Origin: Candidatus Diapherotrites archaeon
GTDB taxonomy: Archaea > Iainarchaeota > Iainarchaeia > Iainarchaeales > 1-14-0-10-31-34
DNA: 64,000 nt
Assembly: GCA_040755695.1 (NCBI GenBank)
Contig: JBFMAK010000003.1
Coordinates: 1-64,000, forward strand
Direction of reading: 5' to 3'
Position 1 is the first letter of the stretch; each line of letters opens with the position of its first letter. The notes beneath the pieces were generated by a model. It was not told the DNA's origin, searched no databases, and saw only the letters and a list, made by a program, of their open reading frames with translations. This document shows positions 1-8,042 of this stretch, piece after piece. The position numbers and the translations under genes are program-made.

Positions 1-111
1 GACAAAAGAAAGTTCGGTCAAATAAGACAAAAGATAAATGTGAGGAGAATAACAGCAGCACTCACAAGAGCAATACTACACAACTTCTCAATGAAACACC
101 TTTACAGCTGA
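1..111 (+). CDS. C-terminal fragment of an unidentified basic protein, possibly a DDE transposase
   Basis: The first reading frame is open from the window edge to a TGA at 109-111 and encodes the last 36 residues of a basic protein (starts DKRKFGQIRQKINVRR). The KRKFG...ITAALTRAILHNF pattern resembles the C-terminal helix of IS4/IS5-type transposases, but the piece is too short to prove it. The gene continues upstream of the window. About 70 AT-rich bases separate it from the next start. Family assignment is inference. Confidence 0.35.
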   Translation, partial: DKRKFGQIRQKINVRRITAALTRAILHNFSMKHLYS

Positions 112-182
112 TTTTTGTCCCAAAGCCAAAATTTAAGAAAAGTATATTAAGTTCTTAGTACTAATTAATAACTTGAAGTAAA

Positions 183-1628
183 ATGAATAAAATACTTACA
201 TTAATTGCAGTAAGCGTTTTCGCATTGATTTTTTCTGGGAGTGCTTTTGGTGCACTGCATTATCAGGTTGCGGTAGATTATAATCACTTGTATCATGATG
301 ATAACGGCGATAATGCAAACTATTATACTAGAAATGATGTTCTGCCTTACAGGGATGTGAATACAACAGACGTAATTGACTACAATTTCACTTTGCGCAA
401 TACTTCATATAACGACAAAGGCACTCCTGACCCTTCAGATGACGATAACATTGACATTACAAACGCAACAATTACTGCAGTTGGCTGGGAAGCCTTTTAT
501 TATGGCCGCGTGCCAGAAACATTCACTGTCTACTTTTCAAGTAATGAATCAAAAACATTCCAAGTGCAATTTCAACCTCCAGGCACAAGCTATGAACCAA
601 AACTTTATAATATCCAAATACAAATAACATACCCTGACAACAGTTATTACAGTCCTACATATGTAGCAGCAGACTTCAAAAATCCTTTATGGAGCCCAAC
701 AATTAAAAATTTCAGCATGGGAGTAAAATTCAAGGACATAAGAGCAGAAGGGCAAAGGATATACTTTGATTTAAATGTATACAACAACAAGAACAGCGAA
801 GTGTACTTAAATTATTACCGTATTTATTGTGAAATAGAAAGTATAGGAGCACAAAGAGGATTTTTTCATAGAAGCGACAGGTGGGCGTGCTCTGGAGCTG
901 AAAATGAATTCCAATGCGATGTAGTCTTTCCTACTTCATGCGATTTCAACAGCCAAACACTGACAGAAAGCAGGTGCGGTGGAGCAACAGTAAACCCAGG
1001 AGACCTTGACACAAATGTTTTCTATAACGTTAATTATCTTTATTTTGACAGAAATGTAAACAGGAATTATTACCATTTCACCCAATTAAATGAAAACAAA
1101 ATAATTTCAGACAATGTGCTGGTAGATGATACTGGAGGCAGATTTTACTGCAGGGCTTACATATGTTTTACAAATAACATTAATACTACAAGATGCGGTT
1201 CGCCATATGACCCCCTAACCTATGACGGCAATTACACTCCCTGGCCTCACTCAGACATATTTTTCCCTAAAGGAATTCCAGTGCAAGGACATGACGCCAT
1301 AGTCGGGCCGGGATTTGGGTCGGGCAAAATATACATCCAGCCTGACATCGACTACAACATTTACGTGCCATTATTCAATTTGTCCCCCCAGCCATGGGAC
1401 TGGAATGGGGATGGAGCAGAAAACACTATTTACGTTGACGTCAACATTATAGATGACACTTTTGCTGTGATTGACAGCCAAAGAAAAACAATAACAGATC
1501 TTCAAGCATCTCAATATGATGCAGGCACAAAAACTTTTTTGACTGACAACAATAAGACTTATGTTTTTTCATACAGGATTGGAGAAAAATATTCTACTTT
1601 CCTTAAACTGAATTCAATAATCGCTTAG
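183..1628 (+). CDS. Secreted protein, N-terminal part; ends at an in-frame TAG
   Basis: The 481-residue product starts with a clear signal peptide (MNKILTLIAVSVFALIFSGS, cleavage near residue 23), so it is exported. The rest is rich in Asn, Asp and Tyr, as in archaeal surface proteins, with about a dozen cysteines spread over residues 200-340. It has no membrane anchor of its own. The TAG at 1626-1628 is followed in the same frame, with no gap, by another 308 codons that carry a CARDB-like domain and the missing C-terminal membrane segment. The two parts look like one ~790-residue surface protein broken by a single stop. Function is unknown. Confidence 0.75.
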   Translation: MNKILTLIAVSVFALIFSGSAFGALHYQVAVDYNHLYHDDNGDNANYYTRNDVLPYRDVNTTDVIDYNFTLRNTSYNDKGTPDPSDDDNIDITNATITAVGWEAFYYGRVPETFTVYFSSNESKTFQVQFQPPGTSYEPKLYNIQIQITYPDNSYYSPTYVAADFKNPLWSPTIKNFSMGVKFKDIRAEGQRIYFDLNVYNNKNSEVYLNYYRIYCEIESIGAQRGFFHRSDRWACSGAENEFQCDVVFPTSCDFNSQTLTESRCGGATVNPGDLDTNVFYNVNYLYFDRNVNRNYYHFTQLNENKIISDNVLVDDTGGRFYCRAYICFTNNINTTRCGSPYDPLTYDGNYTPWPHSDIFFPKGIPVQGHDAIVGPGFGSGKIYIQPDIDYNIYVPLFNLSPQPWDWNGDGAENTIYVDVNIIDDTFAVIDSQRKTITDLQASQYDAGTKTFLTDNNKTYVFSYRIGEKYSTFLKLNSIIA

Positions 1629-2552
1629 GTGAAAGGCTTGCATAATGGGAGTTACTGGCTTTATGACAGGAAAATAATTAACCCAAAAATTGAAAGGCTC
1701 ATAATGATAAGGCATCCTGCTGTACCTCAAAGCGAATGCCTTACACCGCAAGGTGGAGCAGATTACTGTTGGACTAATACATTTGATTACGGTGAAATAG
1801 ACTTGAACAAGAATAATGTAACAGAATTTGACATTAAGCTGTTGAGCCCTTTAGAGATAAATGACTTATACAATTTGATTTCACTGCCTGAAAAGGTTAC
1901 TCTTCCAGACATTACATTTGATTCACAGCAAAAACTAGTGCCAGGATTCAATCATACGACAGGAAAATACGGATTCACTTACGGCAAACTGTACATTGAT
2001 GCAAGGAATGTAAGGGACTCAAACGGCCATTATGACGTGCGGTCGGCATCTAATACATATCCTTATGTGTATGACGACCTGAACCTGAATTTCAATTTTT
2101 TTACTAATAATTTGAAGATAACCAAATTTGAATTAATTCCAAACAAGCAATACTTCAATATAGATGACAATATAGGCTTCAGAGTGGAAGTAAAAAACAC
2201 AGGAGACAAGCCTGCAATAGCAGACCTGAATGTTTATACTACAATAAATGAGCTGGTGTTTGGTCCTTCTTCAGTGCCTTTGCTGAACCCAGGGGAAACA
2301 ACAATATTCGAATGCAATCCAACTGCCTCTCCTCCATGCGCTCTCCCTAAACCGTCACTGCATTCATTATACTATGTTTACGCGCAAGTGAAAGTACTGC
2401 CGACAGAATCAGACAGGACAGACAACTTTAAGAGCTTATGGTTTATAGTGAAAGCAAAAAGCCTTTCACCATTACCTGAAGCAGACGCCACAACAGCATT
2501 GATCGTGGTAATATTAATTTCAGCATTATTGATTGGAGTGAAAGGCAGATGA
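1629..2552 (+). CDS. Membrane-anchored surface protein, C-terminal part downstream of in-frame TAG
   Basis: This continues the frame of the preceding gene directly after its TAG. If translated separately it could start at GTG 1629 or at TTG 1638, which has a GGTGA ribosome-binding site at the right distance. It has no signal peptide although it looks extracellular: a CARDB/Ig-like segment (about residues 180-270, with the phrase VEVKNTGDKPAIADL) is followed by a C-terminal membrane helix (ALIVVILISALLIGV). An extracellular domain with a tail anchor and no export signal is best explained as the second half of a disrupted protein. It overlaps the next gene by ATGA. Confidence 0.7.
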   Translation: MKGLHNGSYWLYDRKIINPKIERLIMIRHPAVPQSECLTPQGGADYCWTNTFDYGEIDLNKNNVTEFDIKLLSPLEINDLYNLISLPEKVTLPDITFDSQQKLVPGFNHTTGKYGFTYGKLYIDARNVRDSNGHYDVRSASNTYPYVYDDLNLNFNFFTNNLKITKFELIPNKQYFNIDDNIGFRVEVKNTGDKPAIADLNVYTTINELVFGPSSVPLLNPGETTIFECNPTASPPCALPKPSLHSLYYVYAQVKVLPTESDRTDNFKSLWFIVKAKSLSPLPEADATTALIVVILISALLIGVKGR

Positions 2553-3196
2553 AGAAAATCGCATTAATTGCACTGGTTTTAATTTTCTTTGCAGTGAATG
2601 TCTGGGGAAAACTTTATACTCCGGCAGAATTCAATCAAAGGCTGGATAACATAATGATGATAAATTCAATGAATTCTACTTCAGGCACAGAGCCAACCCC
2701 CACGCAAATAATTGAAGGGCAAGCTAATTCACAGTCACTGCAGGAAATCAAGACAAGAACTTCAAGCGATTACTTGGAGTATTACAATTATTATTCTTCA
2801 GGCTCATTCAGCAAAGACCAGGCAAAAATAAAATTAAGCTTTGTGCTGAGCGACCTGGACGGAATGCAGAAGCTTTTGAGCGCAGGAATTGATTTGAGCG
2901 GATTAAAAAGCGCTTTAATGCAGCAATACTATATTGAAATCTACAATTTTGAGAGAGGCACTTCAATAGCTAATACTACAACAGGAAGTGGAGAAAATAA
3001 TGTGGTTCCAATGAAAGTAATTGGAGAGGTAAGCCCAGAAGAACAAGACATAATAAAAGAATACCAGAAGACTGCTCCAATAATAACAGAAGAACAGATC
3101 CAGCCAATGACGAGCAGCATAATATGGGTACTCATAATAATTGCAGCAATAGCACTAATAATTTTAATTTCATTCGTGCTAAAGATAATAAAATAG
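2549..3196 (+). CDS. Secreted or membrane protein with signal peptide and C-terminal membrane helix
   Basis: The product has 215 residues. An N-terminal signal peptide (residues 1-20) is followed by a polar, helix-forming region rich in Ser, Gln and Tyr, and ends in a single membrane helix (about residues 190-213) with a short Lys tail, so it is probably anchored on the outer face of the membrane. It overlaps the preceding surface-protein frame by four bases (ATGA), which suggests co-translation and a shared role at the cell surface. I do not recognise the family. Confidence 0.75.
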   Translation: MKKIALIALVLIFFAVNVWGKLYTPAEFNQRLDNIMMINSMNSTSGTEPTPTQIIEGQANSQSLQEIKTRTSSDYLEYYNYYSSGSFSKDQAKIKLSFVLSDLDGMQKLLSAGIDLSGLKSALMQQYYIEIYNFERGTSIANTTTGSGENNVVPMKVIGEVSPEEQDIIKEYQKTAPIITEEQIQPMTSSIIWVLIIIAAIALIILISFVLKIIK

Positions 3197-3217
3197 CAGA
3201 ATAAAGGTGATAAATGA

Positions 3218-4483
3218 ATGAGCAAGACAGATTATGACGTTAAAGACATTTCATTGCACGAAAAAGGAATGCTGAAGATTGAGTGGGCTGAAAGGCAGAT
3301 GCCTGTCCTTCAACTTATAAGGAAAAGATTCGAGAAAGAAAAGCCATTGAAAGGAATAAGGATTGGAGCATGCCTTCACGTTACAACAGAGACAGCCAAT
3401 TTGGTTAGAGTGCTGAAGGAAGGCGGGGCAGAGGTAAGGTTGTGCGCCTCAAACCCCTTAAGCACGCAGGATGATGTTGCTGCAGCAATAGCAGAAGACT
3501 TGAAGATAAATGTTTATGCAATCAAGGGAGAAGACAATAATACTTACTACAAGCACTTGAATTCTGTTTTAGACTTAAAGCCTCAAATTACAATGGATGA
3601 CGGAGGCGATTTGGTCAGTGAAATCCACTCTAAAAGAACAGAGTGCCTGAAAGAAATAATCGGGGGCACAGAAGAAACAACAACTGGGGTCATTAGATTC
3701 AAGAACATGGAGAGGGACGGGGTGCTGAAGTATCCAATAATTGCAGTGAATAACGCGCAAACAAAATTCATGTTTGATAACAGGTACGGAACAGGCCAGA
3801 GCACAATAGATGGAATCCTGAGGGCAACAAATATTCTTCTTGCAGGAAGAAATGTCGTAATTGCAGGATACGGTTGGTGCGGGAGAGGACTTGCATTAAA
3901 AATGAAAGGCATGGGAGCAAATGTTACAGTAACAGAGGTTGATCATTTAAAAGGACTGGAAGCATTAATGGACGGCTTCAAGGTAGAGAGAATGGAAGAG
4001 GCTGCAAGGAATGCTGATTTAATTGTAACATTGACAGGAGACATTAATGTTGTGGACAAAAGGCACTTTGAACTTCTTAAAGACGGATGCATTCTGGCGA
4101 ATTCAGGGCATTTCAATGTGGAAATAAATATTCCAGAGCTTGCAGCAATAAGCAAGAGCAGGCGGATTATAAGGGACTTCGTTGAAGAATTCGCTTTAAA
4201 GGACGGAAAGAAAGTTTACGTGCTCGGAGAAGGAAGGCTGATCAATCTGGCTGCAGCAGAAGGCCATCCTGCAGCAGTAATGGACATGAGCTTTGCAAAC
4301 CAGGCCTTAAGCGTTGAATTCATGAAAGAGAATAAAGAAAAATTAAAAAATAAAGTGTACGATGTGCCTAAAGAAATAGATGAAAGGATCGCAAGGCTGA
4401 AATTAGAGTCAATGAATGTAGGCATTGATGAGTTAACAGAAGAGCAGAAGAAGTATTTAACTTCATGGGAGCAGGGCACATAA
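3218..4483 (+). CDS. ahcY: Adenosylhomocysteinase
   Basis: S-adenosylhomocysteine hydrolase reversibly splits the methylation by-product S-adenosylhomocysteine into adenosine and homocysteine, in the cytoplasm. At 421 residues it has the typical archaeal length. It shows the NAD-binding glycine motif ([18 protein letters not shown]), the substrate-domain segments ([15 protein letters not shown]) and the C-terminal NLAAAEGHP motif. The ATG at 3218 is preceded by AGGTGA. It lies 21 bases behind the surface-protein genes on the same strand. Confidence 0.97.
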   Translation: MSKTDYDVKDISLHEKGMLKIEWAERQMPVLQLIRKRFEKEKPLKGIRIGACLHVTTETANLVRVLKEGGAEVRLCASNPLSTQDDVAAAIAEDLKINVYAIKGEDNNTYYKHLNSVLDLKPQITMDDGGDLVSEIHSKRTECLKEIIGGTEETTTGVIRFKNMERDGVLKYPIIAVNNAQTKFMFDNRYGTGQSTIDGILRATNILLAGRNVVIAGYGWCGRGLALKMKGMGANVTVTEVDHLKGLEALMDGFKVERMEEAARNADLIVTLTGDINVVDKRHFELLKDGCILANSGHFNVEINIPELAAISKSRRIIRDFVEEFALKDGKKVYVLGEGRLINLAAAEGHPAAVMDMSFANQALSVEFMKENKEKLKNKVYDVPKEIDERIARLKLESMNVGIDELTEEQKKYLTSWEQGT

Positions 4484-4601
4484 GGTTTTTAAGCGCAGGC
4501 AACATATATAATTAGTTTTTCAAACCAGTAATAATTAAAAGCAGCAAAAGAGTTTTAATTAACTGTAAAAGAATTGAATGCAGAATTTGAGGTGAAGTCG
4601 A

Positions 4602-4973
4602 GTGGGAATAAAAACTATCTGCCCAAAATGCTTTTCAACAAAAATTAAGGTAAAGCATGGAGCGCAATTGTATAGGGAAGGAGACTTCCTGAAAATTCCC
4701 GATGACTTTGCTGAAGTGCATTACTGCGATGAATGCGGGTATCATGGAATAAATGTAATAGACGGGAATGAAGTGCTAATTAAATTCTTGAAGGAAAACC
4801 CTTTCCGCGGGAAAAGAAAAGAAATAGAACAACCAAAAGAAATGCACGAGATAAGGCACGATGTAGTGTTTGGGCCAAAAATTAAGCAGGAAGACGAAAG
4901 AGTAAGGCAGGTTGGCGGCATAAAATTCAAGATCCCAAAAAGCAATTCAGGCTCAAGGATAATTGAAGGCTAA
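4602..4973 (+). CDS. Zinc-ribbon protein of unknown function
   Basis: A 123-residue protein with a GTG start preceded by GGTGA. Residues 8-45 form a probable zinc ribbon: CPKC near the N-terminus and CDEC about 30 residues later. The remainder is charged with no membrane segment. A TATA-like run (catatataatt, about 4504) lies upstream, so it may have its own promoter. I do not recognise a specific family. Confidence 0.75.
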   Translation: MGIKTICPKCFSTKIKVKHGAQLYREGDFLKIPDDFAEVHYCDECGYHGINVIDGNEVLIKFLKENPFRGKRKEIEQPKEMHEIRHDVVFGPKIKQEDERVRQVGGIKFKIPKSNSGSRIIEG

Positions 4974-5057
4974 TTCTTTCTCCACCATTACGCTTTATTA
5001 ATTGTTTTTCCCATATATCTGATTGAATTATTTTTTAATGTAAGAATTGCTGGGGGT

Positions 5058-5447
5058 GTGAAATTTATGGTTTCAGGAAATACTGAATTCGTTCTTAAGC
5101 TAGTGCACGGAGACAACATAATAGACAAATTGAAGGAGTTCGCGCAAAACAATAACCTTACTCAAGGATACTTCATTTCAGGCTCAGGATACATTAAAGA
5201 CTTCGAGATAAGCGGATTCAAGGGAGCAGGAAAAATAGAGAACACGGCATTTAGGACCCCGTACCAAGTAATAGCAGTTTCGGGGAGGATTTTCAAGAAA
5301 GGCAATTCATTCTATCCTGAAATGAAGGTAAGCCTTACGAGAAGCGGAACAAACAGCATCAACGGCCTCCTCTTAAAGGGTACAGTAGAAGAAGAAATGG
5401 AAATAATGATAAGGCTCATTGACTACAAAAAAATGATAATCTCCTGA
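5058..5447 (+). CDS. PPC/DUF296 domain protein
   Basis: The 129 residues match the PPC (plants and prokaryotes conserved, DUF296) fold: VLKLVHGDNIIDKL at the start, the GYFISGSGYIKD core, and the closing GTVEEEMEIMIRL strand. In plants this domain trimerises and is joined to AT-hook DNA-binding segments; stand-alone prokaryotic members have no settled function. The start is GTG 5058 behind a G-rich ribosome-binding site; ATG 5067 is an alternative. Confidence 0.85.
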   Translation: MKFMVSGNTEFVLKLVHGDNIIDKLKEFAQNNNLTQGYFISGSGYIKDFEISGFKGAGKIENTAFRTPYQVIAVSGRIFKKGNSFYPEMKVSLTRSGTNSINGLLLKGTVEEEMEIMIRLIDYKKMIIS

Positions 5448-5512
5448 AAAGAAATATGTTTTTAAATTCTTCATGATTATATCTTGAAGAAAAAAAAGGG
5501 GTTGATTGAATT

Positions 5513-5707
5513 ATGGCAAAAGCAAAAAAGAAAAAGAAATTAGCGAAAAAAAAGGCTGTAAAAAAGAAGAAAAAGATAATAAAAAAATCTGCTCCGAAAA
5601 CACAAAGAAAGCCTTCTGAAACAATAGAGGAATTATCCAGAGAGGCTCCCTCACTGCCAGTAAGGTCTCCCACAATACAAGAAATAGCAGAAGAAATAAA
5701 GAAATAA
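5513..5707 (+). CDS. Small Lys-rich protein
   Basis: A 64-residue protein whose first 27 residues are almost only Lys and Ala, like a histone H1 tail, followed by a short acidic-polar C-terminus (TIEELSREAPSLPVRS). The start MAKAKKKKK resembles the candidate micro-ORF at 15366-15395. A basic tail of this kind could bind nucleic acid; that is inference. It ends two bases before the next gene. Confidence 0.6.
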   Translation: MAKAKKKKKLAKKKAVKKKKKIIKKSAPKTQRKPSETIEELSREAPSLPVRSPTIQEIAEEIKK

Positions 5708-5709
5708 TT

Positions 5710-6195
5710 ATGAGGCATCTGAGGACAGTAAAGGTTTCAACTCCAAACTCTCTCACAGAATGGTATAAAGTAAAGAACCCTCTTATTGTGGTATTCAATT
5801 TCATTGTAATTTATTTATGCAAATACCTTCCTTCGCTCTCGCTCAAGAGATTCCTGCTTAGATTGACTGGAATGAAAATTGAAGAAAATGTATCGGTAGG
5901 ATTGGGCGCAAGCTTTGACATCTTCTTCCCTGAGCTCATCACAATAAAAGAAAATTCAGTCATAGGATTCAATGCGCTCATCTTATGCCATGAATTTTTA
6001 ATCAAAGAATACAGGACAGGAGAAACAGTAATTGGAAGGAATGTGGTAATAGGAGCAAACTCTACAGTGCTTGCAGGGGTTGAAATTGGAGACAACTCAA
6101 TAATTGGAGCATGCTCTCTTGTGAACTCAGATGTTCCTGCAAATTCCTTTTATGCAGGCATTCCTGCAAGGGAGATAAGAAAAGGAAGGAAATGA
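5710..6195 (+). CDS. Acyltransferase with left-handed beta-helix (hexapeptide repeat)
   Basis: The 161-residue product has a hydrophobic N-terminal stretch (residues 22-40) and then hexapeptide repeats from about residue 55: ENVSVGLGASF, NSVIGFNAL, RNVVIGANSTVLAGVEIG and DNSIIGACSLV, closing with AGIPAREIRKG. This is the sugar O-acetyltransferase (LacA/NodL/WbbJ) class, which moves an acetyl group from CoA to a sugar or other acceptor. The substrate cannot be told from sequence. Confidence 0.85.
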   Translation: MRHLRTVKVSTPNSLTEWYKVKNPLIVVFNFIVIYLCKYLPSLSLKRFLLRLTGMKIEENVSVGLGASFDIFFPELITIKENSVIGFNALILCHEFLIKEYRTGETVIGRNVVIGANSTVLAGVEIGDNSIIGACSLVNSDVPANSFYAGIPAREIRKGRK

Positions 6196-6251
6196 AATGG
6201 AAAAGAATTTAAAGCAGAGAAGGCCTTACTATTTAATTAGTGGTTTTTTGT

Positions 6252-6614
6252 ATGCCTGAAAGAATTGAGTTGAACGGATTTGAAGAAATTGATTCGTTTG
6301 AAAAAGACAAGGTCACGGACATAAGCCTGAAATTCATTGAAAAAAACAACAGAACATTAAAAAACATTGAATTCCTGCACTTGCACTTGAAGGAATGCTG
6401 TGGAACAGGGAAAAAGAAGAAGTTCTTTGTTGACGCAAGGCTTGGCTTCAGCGGAACCCAAGTTGCCTCCTCAGGAGAGGAATGGGATTTGATTGCAGCA
6501 ATAGATGAATCGCTCGCAAGAATCGAGAAAGAGCTCCAGAAAAGGTTCAGCCACAGGAAAATCACAGAAAAACAAAAAAGAAAAATCCGCAAAACAAACA
6601 GGCTATTGGAGTGA
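6252..6614 (+). CDS. Small protein, possibly a ribosome hibernation factor (HPF/S30EA-like)
   Basis: ATG 6252 gives 120 residues; a longer reading from GTG 6240 is possible. A TATA-like run (gaatttaaag, about 6205-6214) sits about 40 bases upstream, so the transcript would be short-leadered. The order of strands and helices, with FVDARLGFSGTQVA, GEEWDLIAAIDESLARIEK and a basic tail, resembles the double-stranded-RNA-binding-like fold of hibernation promoting factor. That match is suggestive only. Confidence 0.6.
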   Translation: MPERIELNGFEEIDSFEKDKVTDISLKFIEKNNRTLKNIEFLHLHLKECCGTGKKKKFFVDARLGFSGTQVASSGEEWDLIAAIDESLARIEKELQKRFSHRKITEKQKRKIRKTNRLLE

Positions 6615-6624
6615 GGTGAAAAAA

Positions 6625-7044
6625 ATGAGTGCTGTAACGGTAAAAAGGAAAGCTTTGAATTTAACTAATAGAAGAAAATTTGTAAAAAGGATATTTCCAC
6701 CGCAAGAAAAAACCCCTGAAAAATATTTACAGAAAAGACTATTTCATTTAATGAAATTAGTACAAAACAAAAAAATGTCTAAAATTGACTATGAAGACAG
6801 ATTAAAAGAAATTCAACGCATAAAAGTAAAATTAGGTATGAAACCAGCGACTAATTTTATGGGAGAAAAGAAAATTGCAGAATTTAAAAGAAAAAATTTA
6901 TGGGAAAAACTTAATAGTAAAGAAAGATTATTACAAGAGATGTCACAAAGAAAATTAAATCCTTTACAACAAAGAGAATTTATCGCTTTACAAAGTGAAA
7001 TTGCACAAATAAAAAAAGAATTAGGTTTTAAAACAAAAAAATAA
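6625..7044 (+). CDS. Lys-rich helical protein of unknown function
   Basis: The start is ATG 6625 behind GAGGTGA, giving 139 residues. The product is basic and mostly helical, ending LQSEIAQIKKELGFKTKK, a probable coiled coil. Third codon positions are markedly more A/T-rich than in the neighbouring genes (many tta, aaa, att), hinting at a different history. It begins 10 bases after the preceding gene. Similar lone Lys/Arg-rich helical proteins occur at 22971, 42455 and 46382. Confidence 0.65.
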   Translation: MSAVTVKRKALNLTNRRKFVKRIFPPQEKTPEKYLQKRLFHLMKLVQNKKMSKIDYEDRLKEIQRIKVKLGMKPATNFMGEKKIAEFKRKNLWEKLNSKERLLQEMSQRKLNPLQQREFIALQSEIAQIKKELGFKTKK

Positions 7045-7049
7045 TTTTC

Positions 7050-7973
7050 TTAAGCCTTGCCTTCAGAGCCAAATAATTTGATTTTCTCTTTCACTGTATC
7101 TTTTACTGCCTCGCGGGCTTCACCCAGGAATTTTCTCGGGTCGAATTCTCTTGTGTTGAAGTACAGGAATCCCTTCACTGCAACAGTGAAGGCAAGTCTT
7201 AAATCAGTGTCAATGTTTATTTTGGTTATGCCTGAAGAAATGGCTTTTCTTATCGAGTTTTCGTCAACGCCCCTTGCTTCCTCCAATTTAATTCCAAGGG
7301 AAACAGCTTTGTTTATTACTTCCTTTTTCACAGAGGATGCGCCGTGCAGTGCAAGTGGAAGTCCTGTAACAAAAGAAATTTCTTTTATTCTATTAAAATC
7401 AATTAATGCTTCTCCCTTAAACTTGAATGCGCCGTGAGATGTTCCAACAGCAACAGCAAGGACGTCAACCTTGGTTTTTTCCACAAACTCTTGGGCTTTA
7501 ATCGGGTCAGTGAGAAAAGAGTCTCTTTCGCTAACATGCATTCCTTCTTCTATTCCTTGCAGTCTGCCTAATTCTGCTTCAACTGAAACTTTCTTTCTGC
7601 GCGCAAAAGAAACAACCTTTTTTGTGAGAGCCACATTCTTATTGAAATCCAAGGCTGAAGCATCAATCATTACTGAGGTCCAGCCAAAAGAAATTGCCTT
7701 CTTGCACCAGGCAAGAGAAGAACCATGGTCTAAATGCAACGCAATTTGGGCCCTTGATTTTTTTGCAATTGGAATAATTAAATCAGCCAGATTCTCTGTT
7801 CCAGCATACTCTAATGCTTTCTCTGTTGTCTGCAGGATTACAGGAGCCTTGAGCTCTTCTGCTGCTCCAATTATTGCCTGCACTGACTCCAAGTTAAATG
7901 CATTGAATGCGCCTACAGCATATCCTCCTTTTTTTGCTTTCAGGAGAATTTTCTTTGAAGAAACCAAAGCCAT
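7050..7973 (-). CDS. fba: Class II fructose-bisphosphate aldolase
   Basis: It cleaves fructose 1,6-bisphosphate into glyceraldehyde 3-phosphate and dihydroxyacetone phosphate (or a related ketose bisphosphate). The 307 residues carry the class II zinc-site signature LHLDHGSSLAWC, then VEAELG, VAVGTSHG, PLALHGASSV and the INIDTDLRLAF phosphate loop. I chose ATG 7973 (MALVSSKK) because GGTGA lies just upstream on the minus strand and the longer reading adds an unlikely hydrophobic leader. Class II aldolases are the bacterial-type enzyme; many archaea use a different class, so this is a mild sign of transfer. Confidence 0.94.
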   Translation of the reverse strand: MALVSSKKILLKAKKGGYAVGAFNAFNLESVQAIIGAAEELKAPVILQTTEKALEYAGTENLADLIIPIAKKSRAQIALHLDHGSSLAWCKKAISFGWTSVMIDASALDFNKNVALTKKVVSFARRKKVSVEAELGRLQGIEEGMHVSERDSFLTDPIKAQEFVEKTKVDVLAVAVGTSHGAFKFKGEALIDFNRIKEISFVTGLPLALHGASSVKKEVINKAVSLGIKLEEARGVDENSIRKAISSGITKINIDTDLRLAFTVAVKGFLYFNTREFDPRKFLGEAREAVKDTVKEKIKLFGSEGKA

Positions 7974-8042
7974 CTGCTTCACCTTCAGTATTACAAAATA
8001 AATAGAAAGATATATAAACAATAAGAAATTAATTAGAATAGC

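Noticed and set aside
183-2552. Pyrrolysine or other genome-wide recoding of TAG
   Set aside because: TAG ends other genes normally (for example 3194-3196 and 23283-23285) and no pyl genes are visible.
7057-8001. Open frames on the plus strand opposite the aldolase gene
   Set aside because: Shadow frames of a clear enzyme gene on the minus strand.
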